From assembly GCF_021216675.1 (NCBI RefSeq), contig NZ_CP086120.1:3904501-3968500 (forward strand): a stretch of DNA of 64,000 nt, read 5' to 3'. A model generated the notes under the pieces. It did not search any database. It was given only the letters and a program-made list of their open reading frames with translations, and had not been told where the DNA came from. Below are positions 24,819-34,648 of this stretch, in pieces (within the stretch, counting starts at the first letter, position 1; the number at the start of each line of letters is the position of its first letter). The DNA is from Streptomyces gobiensis. GTDB lineage: Bacteria > Actinomycetota > Actinomycetes > Streptomycetales > Streptomycetaceae. Both the position numbers and the translations under genes were made by a program.

Positions 24819-25997
24819 GTGTCGCTGCCACCCCTGGTCGAGCCGGCTGCCGAGCTCACCGTCGACGAGGTCCGCAGGTACTCCCGCCACCTGATCATCC
24901 CGGATGTGGGGATGGACGGGCAGAAGCGGCTGAAGAACGCCAAGGTGCTCTGTGTGGGCGCGGGCGGTCTCGGTTCGCCCGCACTGATGTATCTGGCCGC
25001 TGCCGGTGTCGGCACGCTCGGCATCGTGGAGTTCGACGAGGTCGATGAATCGAACCTGCAGCGTCAGATCATCCACAGCCAGGCGGACATCGGCCGCTCC
25101 AAGGCCGAGTCCGCCAAGGACACGGTGCTGGGCATCAACCCGTACACCAACGTCCAGATTCACGCGGAGCGTCTCGACTCCTCGAATGTGATGGACATCT
25201 TCGCCCAGTACGACCTGATCGTGGACGGCACGGACAACTTCGCCACCCGCTATCTGGTCAACGACGCCTGTGTGCTGCTGAACAAGCCGTATGTCTGGGG
25301 CTCCATCTACCGCTTCGACGGTCAGGCCTCGGTCTTCTGGAGCGAGCACGGCCCCTGCTACCGCTGCCTCTACCCGGAGCCGCCGCCGCCGGGCATGGTG
25401 CCGTCCTGCGCCGAGGGCGGCGTGCTCGGTGTGCTGTGTGCCTCGATCGGCTCCATCCAGGTCAATGAGGCCATCAAGCTGCTCGCCGGGATCGGTGACC
25501 CGCTGGTCGGCCGTCTGATGATCTACGACGCGCTGGAGATGACCTACCGCCAGGTCAAGGTCCGCAAGGACCCGGAGTGCGCGGTCTGCGGCAAGAACCC
25601 GACCGTGACCGAGCTGATCGACTACGAGGCATTCTGCGGTGTGGTCTCCGATGAGGCCCAGGAGGCCGCGGCTGGGGCGACCATCACCCCGCGGCAGCTC
25701 AAGGAGTGGATCGACGAGGGCGAGAGCATCGACATCATCGATGTCCGTGAGCCGAACGAGTACGAGATCGTCTCCATCCCCGGCGCCCGGCTGATCCCCA
25801 AGAACGAGTTCCTGATGGGCGGCGCCCTGCAGGACATGCCGCAGGACAAGAAGATCGTCTTGCATTGCAAGACGGGTGTCCGCTCCGCGGAAGTTCTCGC
25901 GGTCCTGAAGAACGCGGGCTTCGCCGACGCGGTCCATGTCGGCGGCGGCGTCATCGGCTGGGTCAACCAAATCGAACCCACGAAGCCCATCTACTAA
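24819..25997 (+). CDS. moeZ: MoeZ: adenylyltransferase/sulfurtransferase (392 aa)
   Basis: E1-like enzyme that activates the C-terminal glycine of ubiquitin-like sulfur carriers (MoaD, ThiS, CysO and related) and then thiolates it. The ThiF/MoeB domain has GAGGLG (47-52), the zinc ligands C180-x2-C183 and C254-x2-C257, and Cys197 (PSCAEGG). The C-terminal rhodanese domain has the active-site Cys350 (HCKTGVRS). The GTG start has TGAGG six bases upstream. Length and motifs are complete. Its neighbour in mycobacteria is the DUF3152 gene; here the 19.9-24.7 kb cluster intervenes. Repeat copy 3 begins only seven bases after the stop. It partners in principle with MoaE at 53641. Confidence 0.95.
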   Translation: MSLPPLVEPAAELTVDEVRRYSRHLIIPDVGMDGQKRLKNAKVLCVGAGGLGSPALMYLAAAGVGTLGIVEFDEVDESNLQRQIIHSQADIGRSKAESAKDTVLGINPYTNVQIHAERLDSSNVMDIFAQYDLIVDGTDNFATRYLVNDACVLLNKPYVWGSIYRFDGQASVFWSEHGPCYRCLYPEPPPPGMVPSCAEGGVLGVLCASIGSIQVNEAIKLLAGIGDPLVGRLMIYDALEMTYRQVKVRKDPECAVCGKNPTVTELIDYEAFCGVVSDEAQEAAAGATITPRQLKEWIDEGESIDIIDVREPNEYEIVSIPGARLIPKNEFLMGGALQDMPQDKKIVLHCKTGVRSAEVLAVLKNAGFADAVHVGGGVIGWVNQIEPTKPIY

Positions 25998-26004
25998 CCG
26001 CGGC

Positions 26005-26268
26005 GGGTTTCCCCTAACCCACCCCTTCCCAAAACTGGGGGCTGCCGCCCCCAGACCCCCAACCCCGTTGTGGGCACTCGCAGCCCCGCGAGGGGCTGTG
26101 GGTGGGCACAACCCGGCCACCGGCCCGCACCGGCCACCCCGGGGCCCCGGGGCGAAGCCCCGGTTCCGGGAAGGGGCGGGATCGGGGAAACCCACCCACA
26201 GCACCCGCGGCGGAGCCGCGTATCGGTTACAGCCGGGAAGGGGTCCGGGGCGGCAGCCCCGGACAGGG
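26005..26268 (+). repeat. Long intergenic repeat element, copy 3
   Basis: Same orientation as copy 1, between convergent moeZ and the peptidase gene. Ends: GGGTTTCCCCTAACCCACCC (from 26005) mirrored by GGGCGGGATCGGGGAAACCC near 26176-26195. The 46-bp palindrome (26067-26112) is identical to the other copies, with the flanking hairpins GGGGGCTGCCGCCCCC and GGGGCGAAGCCCC. A shorter tail (GCGGCGGAGCCGC; CCGGGGCGGCAGCCCCGG) fills the rest to the peptidase stop. The whole 25998-26269 gap is accounted for by the element. Confidence 0.8.
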
Positions 26269-26269
26269 G

Positions 26270-27880
26270 TCACGACTCGCAGGTGGACCCATCCGCCGGC
26301 ACCTTGCCGCCCAGCAAGTAGTCATTCACATGCCGCCGCACACACCGGTCACCACTGTTGTACGCGCCATGCCCCTCACCCTCATACGTCAGCTCCACCC
26401 CGACGTCCTCACCCAGCTGCTTCGCCATCTTCGCCGCCCCCTCATACGGCGTCGCCGGATCCCCGGTGTTGCCGATCACCACGATCGGCTCAGCCCCCTC
26501 CGCGCTCACCCTCGGCCGGTCCGTTTCGCCCTTGAACGGCCAGCCGTGGCACTGGGCCATGCCCCAGGCGGTCAGCTGGCCGAAAACCGGTGATGCCTTC
26601 TCGAACTCGGGCAGCCTCCGCTTGATGTCCGCCAACGTGTAGCGCTGCTTGTCGTCAGCACAGGAGATCGCGGTCAGCGCGGCCTGGCTGTTGTCGTATG
26701 TCCCGTCCTCGCGACGGCCGTTGAGCAGATCGCTCAGACGCAGCAGCATCGTGCCGTCGTTGTCGTTCATGGCCTCCTGAAGGCCCTCGGTCAGCAGCTG
26801 CCAGAAGTCCTGGGAGTAGAGCGACAGCGCGACACCGGAGGCCGCCAGCGAGCCGTTGAGCTCGCGGCCATCGGGGTCACGCGTCTTCAGCGGCTTCTTG
26901 TCGAGCCGTTCCAGCAGATCGGCGATCTCCTTCTCGCCCTTCGCCGGGGTCTGCCCGACCGGGCACTGGCCGTCGTCATGGCAGGCCTCGAGGTAGTTGG
27001 TCAGCGCCCGCTGGAAGCCCTTGGCCTGCCCGAGGTTGCTCTCCGCGGGCGTCTGGGTCGGGTCCACCACCGCGTCGAAGACGGCGCGGCTGATTCTCGC
27101 CGGGAAGAGGTGGGCGTAGACGCCGCCCAGCTCGGTGCCGTAGGAGATGCCGAAGTAGTGCATCTTCTCGTCGCCCAGAACCTCCCGCATAAGATCCATA
27201 TCGCGGGCGGTATTGGCCGTGGTCAGATACGGCAGCACCTTGCCGGAGTTCTTCTCGCACGCTCTGGCGTACTTCCGCTGCTCATCGAGGGTTTCGCGCG
27301 CCTCCGCGTCATTCTGCGGCAGCCTGGCGGACTGGTAGTACTCATCCAGCTCCTTGTCGCTCAGACACCGCACCCCCTCGCTGCGGCCGACCCCGCGTGG
27401 ATCAAAGCTGACCAGGTCGTAGCGTTTGTTGAGTTTTTCGTAGTCCTGGCCGGCGGCGGGCAGTGTGGCGACCCCGGAGCCGCCCGGGCCGCCGAAGTTG
27501 AAGATGAGGGAGCCGATCCGGTCCTTGCCCTTGGCTTTGGTCCTGGCCCGGATCATGGCGATGTCCATGGTGTCGCCGTCCGGCTTCGCATAGTCGAGCG
27601 GCACCTTGAGCGTCGCGCACTCCCACGGCACACCGCCCGGCATCGGTTCAGGGGTACCGTCGGCACCCTCCTCGAACTCCGGATCTTTCTGACAGCCGGC
27701 CCACTTGAGCTTCTGACCGGTCAGCTTTCCCGGCAGCGCGGCGGTGGGGCTGGCGTACGGCGGATGACTGGCTGTCTGCTTCGCCTCCTCACCACCGCTC
27801 CCGCCGCACCCGGCGACGGCACCGACAGTGAGAATCGCGACGGCGGCGAGGGCCCTGGTCCTCTGGGCGGCTGCGGACAT
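26270..27880 (-). CDS. Secreted lipoprotein peptidase, tripeptidyl-aminopeptidase family S33 (536 aa)
   Basis: Extracellular alpha/beta-hydrolase peptidase anchored by lipid: signal sequence and lipobox VAGC with Cys25. Catalytic features are GGPGGSG near 130 (oxyanion region), Ser246 in GISYGTELGG, Asp in NTGDPATPYEGA and His in GEGHGAYNSGD. Closest in design to SlpD/SlpE and Tap secreted aminopeptidases of Streptomyces, which trim N-terminal tripeptides. The start at 27880 (MSAAAQRTRALAAVAIL) gives a proper lipoprotein signal; the longer frame does not. Its 3' end abuts repeat copy 3. Confidence 0.9.
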   Translation of the reverse strand: MSAAAQRTRALAAVAILTVGAVAGCGGSGGEEAKQTASHPPYASPTAALPGKLTGQKLKWAGCQKDPEFEEGADGTPEPMPGGVPWECATLKVPLDYAKPDGDTMDIAMIRARTKAKGKDRIGSLIFNFGGPGGSGVATLPAAGQDYEKLNKRYDLVSFDPRGVGRSEGVRCLSDKELDEYYQSARLPQNDAEARETLDEQRKYARACEKNSGKVLPYLTTANTARDMDLMREVLGDEKMHYFGISYGTELGGVYAHLFPARISRAVFDAVVDPTQTPAESNLGQAKGFQRALTNYLEACHDDGQCPVGQTPAKGEKEIADLLERLDKKPLKTRDPDGRELNGSLAASGVALSLYSQDFWQLLTEGLQEAMNDNDGTMLLRLSDLLNGRREDGTYDNSQAALTAISCADDKQRYTLADIKRRLPEFEKASPVFGQLTAWGMAQCHGWPFKGETDRPRVSAEGAEPIVVIGNTGDPATPYEGAAKMAKQLGEDVGVELTYEGEGHGAYNSGDRCVRRHVNDYLLGGKVPADGSTCES

Positions 27881-27991
27881 GGCGGCTCTCCCTGTGGTGG
27901 TGGGAATGTCATCGTCGGTGCGGCCGAGCCGACCGCGCCTGCTGTACGCGGCGTATGGGTGAAGCCCGGGACCGGCCTGCACGGGACCGGC

Positions 27992-30676
27992 CTACAGCGC
28001 GCCCTTGCGGGTCAAGTGGGTGAAGGACAGCCAGCCCGGGAGGACCGGCAGCCAGAAGGTCATCAGCCGGAAGAGCAGCACCGCCGGGGTGGCGACCTCC
28101 TTGGGAGCGCCCAGAGCGATCAGTACGGCGATCATCGCCGCCTCCACCGCGCCCAGGCCGCCGGGGGTCGGGGCGGCCGAGCCCAGCGCGTTCCCCGCGA
28201 GGAAGACCACCGCGAGGGTGGCGTAGCTCATCTCGTAGTCGAAGGCGCGGACCGATGCGTCCAGGCACATCACGAAGGCCAGGGTCATCAGCAGCATCCC
28301 ACCGATACCGGCGAGCAGCTTCTGCGGGCGCTGGACCACATCCAGCATCCGCGGGATGACACCCGCGAAGAGCGAACGCACCCGGGTGACGATGAACTTC
28401 CGCAGCGCCGGGACCGCCGTGGCGATCAGCGCCAGCACCGCGGCCGTCAGCAGACCCGCCATCACCGTGCGGGACGGGGTGAGCGTGGGGGTGCGTTCCG
28501 TACCGGTCACATAGCCGAAGGTCAGCAGCAGCAGAACGTAGCTCCCCAGGCCGAAGAGCTGGGAGGCGCCGACGCTGGCGACCGCGTGCCCCGGGCGTAC
28601 CCCGGACCGCTGGAGAAAGCGGGTGTTGAGGGCGACGCCGCCGATCGCGGCCGGGGCGACCAGTTTGACGAAGGACCCCGCGACCTGGGCCAGGACGGTG
28701 CGCAGATACGACACCTTCTCGGGCACAAAGCCCAGCAGGCTCATCGCCGCGGCGAAGTAGGTGAGCGCGGAGAAGACCAGCGCGAGGACGACCCAGCGCC
28801 AGTTGGCTCCGGCGACCACCTGTCTGAGGTCCACATCGGAGAGCTGGGACAGCAGGAAGTAGGCGGCGAGCGCGCCACCGATGAAGCTCACCAGGGTGCG
28901 TGGCTTGACCCGCTCCAGCCGGGCGGGCTCTATCGGGGCCTGCGGCCGGATCCGCAGCACCTCATGGCGGATCTGGGCCAGCAGATCCTCTTCGCGGGCC
29001 TCCTCCAGGGCCTCGTCCACGGCGCGTTTCTCGGCCCGTATGGTCTTGCGGTCCGCCTCCAGCCGCTCGCCACGGGCCTCGCGGGCCTCCTTGTTGGCGC
29101 GCGCGGCCGCCAGGACCGCCTCGCGCTCCCGTTCGGCGCGGTCCTTGGCGAGCTTGCGCAGGAAGGTACGGGTGCTGCGGCTGAGCGCGATGGGCTGCAG
29201 CAGCGGCAGGCTGTCGGCGACCGCGTCCGGGCCGAGCACCTCGACCGCCGAGGAGACCGCCCGCTCGGCGCCGACCCGCAGGCCGAAGGTGGTCAGCAGC
29301 TGGGCGACGTCCATCCGCAGGATGAGGTCACCGGCCGCGATCTCGCCGCCGCGCAGATCGGTGAGGAAGACCTCGCCGGAAGGAGCCACCACCACCGCGT
29401 CTCCGGTCAGTCTCCGGTGGGCGATCCGCCGCGACTGGAGCGACTTCACCTGCTGCCAGGTGGCCCGCATCAGCTCATCGGTGACCTCCTCGTCCGACAG
29501 CGCGTCAAGGGGGCGGCCGCCGATGTGCTCGTAGACGAGCATCACCGCGTCGGGGCCCAGCTCGGAGGTGGCGATCAGCTTGGGGGCGTTCGACCCGGCC
29601 GCGATGGCGGCGTAGGCGAGCAGCGCCTCCTGCTCCAGCGCCTGGCGCAGTGATTGCAGGTTGCGGCGCTGGTTGATGCCGCGCAGCACGAGGCGGCGCC
29701 AGGCGCGGTAGAAGTAGCCGTGTGCCTGCTGTTCGCGGTCGACGATGGTGACATCGAGCAACGGGGTCTCGCCGTCGGCGGCAGTGGCGGAGCCCTCCTC
29801 CAGGGTGACCAGATAGCGGCGGCCCCGGTCGTTGCCGTCCTGTCCCTCGGGCGTCGTGGGCTCCTCGGCGCGTACCGCGCTGATCGGTCTGAAGCCCACC
29901 CGCCGCAGTCCGGTGAGGAGGTTCTGGCCGGTCGGACGGACATTCGGGGAGCCGACCGCGTACAGCGTGCCGTAGGCGACGGTCCAGCCGATCAGCACCG
30001 TGAGGACGATGGCGAGCGTGGTCATATAGCCGCTGATCAGGACGGAGGAGGCATCCGCCAGCAGCACGACCCAGAGCAGCACCCGCCAGCGTGGCCGCCG
30101 GGCCATGCCGACGGCCGTCATATACGCGATGACCGGACCGAGGTAGTTGTGCACCGGATCGGTGAGTCCGCCGGCGGGCGACTGTTTGGTGAGCGCGTCC
30201 TGGATGGCCCCGGGCGCGAGTTGGGTCACCCACAGCGCGGCGGTGAGCGAGACCCCGTGGGCGAGCACGGCGGCCAGGACACCGTCGGCGATCCGCAGCC
30301 CATCGCGTTTGATCAGCCGTTCGATGGCGAAGGCGACCGGGACGATCAGGACCGCGATGCTGGAGACCAGGCCCAGGACCTTGATGAACAGCGGGGGCGC
30401 CTGCCCGGTGCCCTTCTCGATGTCCTGCTCAAGGCCGGCAGTGGTGCCATGCGCGAAGTAAGCGATGCCGAGAACGATGGCGATGGCGAGGCTGCCGACC
30501 AGCAGGCGCAGCAGATCCGAGGGACGGTGCACCCGGGCGGCGAGCAGCGGTTCATCGCCTTCGAGCTGGTCGGCGCGTGCGCTGTTCGCGGGCTGGAAGG
30601 CGTCAGCGGGGCGGGTCTCCTCCCCTGGAGACTCCCCGCCCTGCTGCTCGTACTGCTCTTCTCGGTCTCGTATCAC
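27992..30676 (-). CDS. Large membrane protein: N-terminal helices, pseudokinase-like domain, LPG-synthase-type (UPF0104) membrane domain (894 aa)
   Basis: Three parts. Residues about 55-270 hold several membrane helices. Residues about 310-520 resemble a protein-kinase fold (QEALLAYAA; hinge VMLVYEHIGGRPL; HRRLTGDAVVV where HRD/HGD is expected; FLTDLRGG where DFG is expected) with the catalytic Asp replaced. After a charged coiled coil (about 535-610), about eight helices form the lysylphosphatidylglycerol-synthase-type TM domain (VAPAAIGGVALNTRFLQRSGV; PTPGGLGAVEA). No aminoacyl-transferase domain is present, so a lipid-flippase-like role is inferred. GTG start at 30676. It diverges from the alkyltransferase-like gene. 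Confidence 0.82.
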   Translation of the reverse strand: MIRDREEQYEQQGGESPGEETRPADAFQPANSARADQLEGDEPLLAARVHRPSDLLRLLVGSLAIAIVLGIAYFAHGTTAGLEQDIEKGTGQAPPLFIKVLGLVSSIAVLIVPVAFAIERLIKRDGLRIADGVLAAVLAHGVSLTAALWVTQLAPGAIQDALTKQSPAGGLTDPVHNYLGPVIAYMTAVGMARRPRWRVLLWVVLLADASSVLISGYMTTLAIVLTVLIGWTVAYGTLYAVGSPNVRPTGQNLLTGLRRVGFRPISAVRAEEPTTPEGQDGNDRGRRYLVTLEEGSATAADGETPLLDVTIVDREQQAHGYFYRAWRRLVLRGINQRRNLQSLRQALEQEALLAYAAIAAGSNAPKLIATSELGPDAVMLVYEHIGGRPLDALSDEEVTDELMRATWQQVKSLQSRRIAHRRLTGDAVVVAPSGEVFLTDLRGGEIAAGDLILRMDVAQLLTTFGLRVGAERAVSSAVEVLGPDAVADSLPLLQPIALSRSTRTFLRKLAKDRAEREREAVLAAARANKEAREARGERLEADRKTIRAEKRAVDEALEEAREEDLLAQIRHEVLRIRPQAPIEPARLERVKPRTLVSFIGGALAAYFLLSQLSDVDLRQVVAGANWRWVVLALVFSALTYFAAAMSLLGFVPEKVSYLRTVLAQVAGSFVKLVAPAAIGGVALNTRFLQRSGVRPGHAVASVGASQLFGLGSYVLLLLTFGYVTGTERTPTLTPSRTVMAGLLTAAVLALIATAVPALRKFIVTRVRSLFAGVIPRMLDVVQRPQKLLAGIGGMLLMTLAFVMCLDASVRAFDYEMSYATLAVVFLAGNALGSAAPTPGGLGAVEAAMIAVLIALGAPKEVATPAVLLFRLMTFWLPVLPGWLSFTHLTRKGAL

Positions 30677-30804
30677 GCGTCACCACCCGGATGATGGTGG
30701 CATGCGGGGGTGGCGCATGGGTGCATGAGGGCGCATTTAAGAGGAGTCCGGCAATCTTGTGCGCCCTCGGCGGACTGTCGGTGGCGTACGGCACCATGGC
30801 CGCC

Positions 30805-31134
30805 ATGGATGAGCTGCCTGAGTACGCCGAGCGGGTCCTGGAGGTCGCGGAGCTCATTCCGCCGGGCCGGGTGATGACCTACGGGGATGTCGCGGAGTGG
30901 CTGGGGGAAGGGGGACCCCGCCAGGTGGGCCGGGTGATGGCGCTCTACGGCGGGGCGGTGCCGTGGTGGCGGGTCGTACGCGCCGACGGGGTGCTGCTGT
31001 CCGGGCACGAGCTGCGCGCCCTCGACCACTACCGCGCCGAAGGCACGCCGCTGCGCGAGGCGTCCCGCGCGGCCGATGGCAATCTGCCGCGCCTGGACAT
31101 ACGGCACGCTCGCTGGGACGGGGGAGATAGCTGA
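30805..31134 (+). CDS. Alkyltransferase-like (ATL) protein of the MGMT family (109 aa)
   Basis: DNA-binding repair protein related to O6-alkylguanine transferases. The recognition helix region (IPPGRVMTYGDVAEWLG) and the arginine-finger area (GPRQVGRVMALYGGAVPWWRVVRADG) are present. The active-site PCHRV of true transferases is PWWRV here, so the acceptor Cys is missing; ATLs flag O6-alkylguanine for nucleotide excision repair instead. ATG 30805 or 30796 could be the start; neither has a clear ribosome binding site, so the transcript may be leaderless. It stands just upstream of adnA, as in mycobacteria (Rv3204). Confidence 0.85.
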   Translation: MDELPEYAERVLEVAELIPPGRVMTYGDVAEWLGEGGPRQVGRVMALYGGAVPWWRVVRADGVLLSGHELRALDHYRAEGTPLREASRAADGNLPRLDIRHARWDGGDS

Positions 31135-31307
31135 CCACCCGGTACGACTGCTCACACTCACCAGCTTCCGCTATGGCGCCGCGCCGTATGCGGTGAGCCG
31201 TCCGTACGGAGTACCAGAGGGCGTACAGGAGAGACGCGCTGCGCCTCGGGTGCCGCGTGGCGTACCGTCGGCAACACCCAGAACAGACCCCAGGACCGGC
31301 GATCCAC

Positions 31308-34300
31308 GTGCATTCCTCCAAGAAGTCCGATAGGTACCGTTTGGTGCGCACCCCGCCGGGCCCGCCGAGTCTCCCTGCCTTGGACGCACCACAGCGCGCT
31401 GTGGTTGAGCATGACAATGGACCACTCCTGGTACTGGCGGGACCAGGTACCGGCAAGACCACCACACTGGTGGAGGCCGTCGCCGAACGGGTCCGGCGTG
31501 GCGTCGACCCAGAGCGCATCCTCGTGCTCACCTTCAGCCGTAAGGCAGCCGTGCAGCTACGCGACCGGATGGCCGCCCGGATTGCCGGAACAGCTCCCCA
31601 GGCGACGACGTTTCACTCCTACTGCTACGCCCTCGTACGCGCCCACCAGGACGCCGATCTCTTCGCCGAGCCGGTACGGCTGCTCTCCGGACCCGAGCAG
31701 GACCTCTACATCCGGGAACTGCTGGCCGGACAGCTGGAACTGGAGCGCGAAGGGCGGTCCAAGGTCCGCTGGCCGGATGAGCTGCGCGGCTGTCTGACGA
31801 CGCGCGGCTTCGCGGACGAGGTCCGCGCGGTGCTCGCCCGCAGCCGGGAGCTGGGTCTCGGCCCGGACTCCCTGGGCGCCTTCGCGGCACGTATCGGCCG
31901 CCCCGACTGGTCGGCGGCCGCCGGTTTCCTGGCCGAGTACCTCGATGTCCTCGACACCCAGGGCGTCCTGGACTACGCCGAGCTGGTGCACCGCGCGGTG
32001 CTGCTGGCCGAGCGCGGCGGGGTGTACGGAGCCGGGCTGGACGGTTCCGCGTACGACGCGGTCTACGTGGACGAATACCAGGACACCGACCCCTCCCAAG
32101 TACGCCTGCTGCGCGCCCTGGCGGGCGGCGGCCGCACCGTGGCCGCCTTTGGCGACCCCGACCAGTCGATCTACACCTTCCGTGGCGCGGACGTGAACGG
32201 AATCCTCGACTTCCCCCGCACCTTCCGCCGGGCTGACGGCGCCGAGGCACCGGTCGTGGTCCTGGGCACCAACCGCCGCTCCACCGCGCCACTGCTGGCC
32301 ACCACCCGTGAGCTCACCCGCCGCATGTCCCTGCCCCGCCTCCCGGTGGACGCGGTACGCGCCCACCGCGCCCTCACCGCGGTCCGGCCCGGCGGCCGGG
32401 TCGAGGCGTACACGTACCCGACCCCGGGTGCCGAGCTCGACAACATCGCCGACATCCTGCGCCGCGCCCACCTCGAAGACGGCACCCCCTGGTCCGATAT
32501 GGCCATCCTGGTCCGCGCCGGCGACCGTACCCTCCCCTTCCTCCGCCGGGCCCTCACCTCCGCGGGCGTCCCCGTCGATGTCTCCGGCGACGACCTCCCG
32601 CTGCGCCACGAGCCCGCGGTGGCCCCCCTGCTCACCGCCCTCCGGGTGGTGGCCCAGTCCGTGGCCCCGGGGCCCCCGGCGACCGCCGCCCCGGAGGAGG
32701 ACGCCGCCCCGGAGGAGGACGCCGCCCCGGAAGGGCGGGCGTGGCTCGATACCGGGACCGCGCTGACCCTGCTCGCCTCACCGCTGGGCGGCATGGACGC
32801 CGCCGACCTCCGCAAGCTCGGGCGGGCGCTCAGGGACGAGGAGCGCGCCGCGGGGCAACCCGTGCCACGGCCCTCCGATGAACTGCTCGCCGAGGCGCTT
32901 GCCGAGCCCGAACGGCTGGTGGCGCATGACCCGGCATACGCCCGTGGCGCCCAGCGGCTGGGGCTGCTGCTGCGCAAGGCCCGCGAACTGCTCGCGGGCG
33001 GCGGCACCGCCGAACAGGCGCTGTGGGAGCTGTGGGACGGCACCCCATGGCCCCAGCGGCTGGAGCGCACGGCCCGCAGGGGCGGCGCCGCGGGCCGTAA
33101 CGCCGACCGGGATCTGGACGCCGTATGCGCGCTGTTCGAAACCGTCACCCGGGCCGAGACGCGCACCGGCGGCCGGGGCGCCCTCAACTTCCTGGAGGAG
33201 CTGGACGCCCAGGACATCGCCGCCGACACCCTCGCCGGGCGGGCGGCGCGCCCCGACGCCGTACGGCTGATGACCGCCCACCGCGCCAAGGGGCTGGAGT
33301 GGCGGCTCGTCATCATCGCCGGGGTCCAGGAAGGCCTCTGGCCCGACCTGCGGCGCCGGGGCTCGCTGCTGGAGGCCGACCGCATCGGCCGCGATGGACT
33401 CGCCGAGCCGCTGACCCCCGGCGCCCTCCTCGCCGAGGAGCGCCGGCTCTTCTACGTCGCCGCCACCCGGGCCAGAGAACGGCTCATCGTCACCGCCGTC
33501 AAGGCGGCAGCGGACGACGGTGATCAGCCCTCCCGCTTCCTCACCGAACTCGGCGCCGAACCCAAGGACATCACCGGCCGCCCACCCCGCCCGCTCTCCG
33601 TCGCCGCACTCGTCGCCGAGCTGCGTGCCACCACCGTCGACCCCGACGCCACCCCCGCGCTCCGGGACGCCGCCGCCCAGCGGCTGGCCAGGCTCGCCGC
33701 CCTCCGCGACGACGACGGCAACGCACTCGTCCCGGCGGCGCACCCGCACCGCTGGTGGGGTCTGGATGAGCCGACCCGCTCCGGGACGCCGCTGCGGGAC
33801 CGCGACCGGCCCGTCACCCTCTCCGGCAGCGCGCTGGACCAGCTCGCCAACACCTGTTCCCTGCAGTGGTTCCTGGGCCGCGAGGTCAAAGCGGATACGC
33901 CCGCCACCGCCGCCCAGGGTTTCGGTAATGTCCTTCATGTGCTCGCCGATGAGGTCGCTTCCGGCACCACACCCGCCGACCTGACCGTTCTGCTGGAACG
34001 GCTCGACTCCGTCTGGGACGCGCTCGCCTTCGAAGCGCCCTGGAAGTCCCGTCAGGAGAAGGAGAGCGCCCGGGCCGCCCTGGAACGCTTTCTGCGCTGG
34101 CATGTCATGGAGCGCGGCGGCCGCCGGACCATCGCCACGGAGCACGGCTTCGACGTCACCCTGGAAGCCGGTGAAGTCCAGGTGCGTATCCGCGGCAGCG
34201 TGGACCGTATCGAGCGGGACACGGACGGCCGGGCCTATGTCGTCGACTTCAAGACCGGCAAGTCCAAACCCACCGGACCCGAGGTCGCCCGCCATCCCCA

Positions 34301-34601
34301 ACTCGCCGTCTACCAGCTCGCGGTGCGTGAAGGCGGCCTGGACACAGCACCCGCCGAGCCCGCCGGGGCCGAGCTGGTCCACCTCCGGCTGGGCGCCGCC
34401 AAGAAGGACGGCGGCGATGAACTCCCCGCCGTCCAGCGGCAGGAGGCCCTGGCGGGAGACTGGGTCGGGGATCTCCTGGCCACCGCCGCGGGCCGGGTCC
34501 TGGACGAGCGCTTCACCCCGTCGCCGGGCCAGCACTGCACCCACTGCACCTTCCGCACCGCGTGTAGTGCACGCCCGGAAGGGCGGCAGATCATAGAGTG
34601 A
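31308..34601 (+). CDS. adnA: AdnA-type helicase-nuclease subunit (1097 aa)
   Basis: UvrD/Rep-type motor fused to a RecB-like nuclease; with AdnB it resects double-strand breaks for recombination. Walker A GPGTGKT (45-51), VYVDEYQDTDPSQ (motif II), FGDPDQSIYTFRGA (motif III), HRAKGLEW and VAATRARERL (motif VI) are intact. The nuclease core is VVDFKTGKSK. A Cys in NTCSLQW plus C-x2-C-x5-C near the end (HCTHCTFRTAC) suggest an Fe-S staple as in AddB-type nucleases. An acidic/Pro repeat (PEEDAA twice) at 32690-32730 is a short linker. GTG 31308 is the likely start; an upstream start is possible. adnAB is reported essential in Streptomyces. Confidence 0.9.
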   Translation: MHSSKKSDRYRLVRTPPGPPSLPALDAPQRAVVEHDNGPLLVLAGPGTGKTTTLVEAVAERVRRGVDPERILVLTFSRKAAVQLRDRMAARIAGTAPQATTFHSYCYALVRAHQDADLFAEPVRLLSGPEQDLYIRELLAGQLELEREGRSKVRWPDELRGCLTTRGFADEVRAVLARSRELGLGPDSLGAFAARIGRPDWSAAAGFLAEYLDVLDTQGVLDYAELVHRAVLLAERGGVYGAGLDGSAYDAVYVDEYQDTDPSQVRLLRALAGGGRTVAAFGDPDQSIYTFRGADVNGILDFPRTFRRADGAEAPVVVLGTNRRSTAPLLATTRELTRRMSLPRLPVDAVRAHRALTAVRPGGRVEAYTYPTPGAELDNIADILRRAHLEDGTPWSDMAILVRAGDRTLPFLRRALTSAGVPVDVSGDDLPLRHEPAVAPLLTALRVVAQSVAPGPPATAAPEEDAAPEEDAAPEGRAWLDTGTALTLLASPLGGMDAADLRKLGRALRDEERAAGQPVPRPSDELLAEALAEPERLVAHDPAYARGAQRLGLLLRKARELLAGGGTAEQALWELWDGTPWPQRLERTARRGGAAGRNADRDLDAVCALFETVTRAETRTGGRGALNFLEELDAQDIAADTLAGRAARPDAVRLMTAHRAKGLEWRLVIIAGVQEGLWPDLRRRGSLLEADRIGRDGLAEPLTPGALLAEERRLFYVAATRARERLIVTAVKAAADDGDQPSRFLTELGAEPKDITGRPPRPLSVAALVAELRATTVDPDATPALRDAAAQRLARLAALRDDDGNALVPAAHPHRWWGLDEPTRSGTPLRDRDRPVTLSGSALDQLANTCSLQWFLGREVKADTPATAAQGFGNVLHVLADEVASGTTPADLTVLLERLDSVWDALAFEAPWKSRQEKESARAALERFLRWHVMERGGRRTIATEHGFDVTLEAGEVQVRIRGSVDRIERDTDGRAYVVDFKTGKSKPTGPEVARHPQLAVYQLAVREGGLDTAPAEPAGAELVHLRLGAAKKDGGDELPAVQRQEALAGDWVGDLLATAAGRVLDERFTPSPGQHCTHCTFRTACSARPEGRQIIE

Positions 34602-34648
34602 AGTGACCTCTCTCAGCCGGGCAACGCATGGTGTAAGGGGAAAATCAC

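Noticed and set aside
26978..29653. 891-codon open frame on the plus strand
   Set aside because: It lies antisense to the peptidase lipoprotein and the pseudokinase membrane protein, both with clear motifs; the translation has no recognisable domain.
32171..33385. 404-codon Ser/Arg-rich frame opposite adnA
   Set aside because: Shadow of the helicase-nuclease gene; composition is dominated by Ser and Arg as expected from antisense GC-rich coding DNA.
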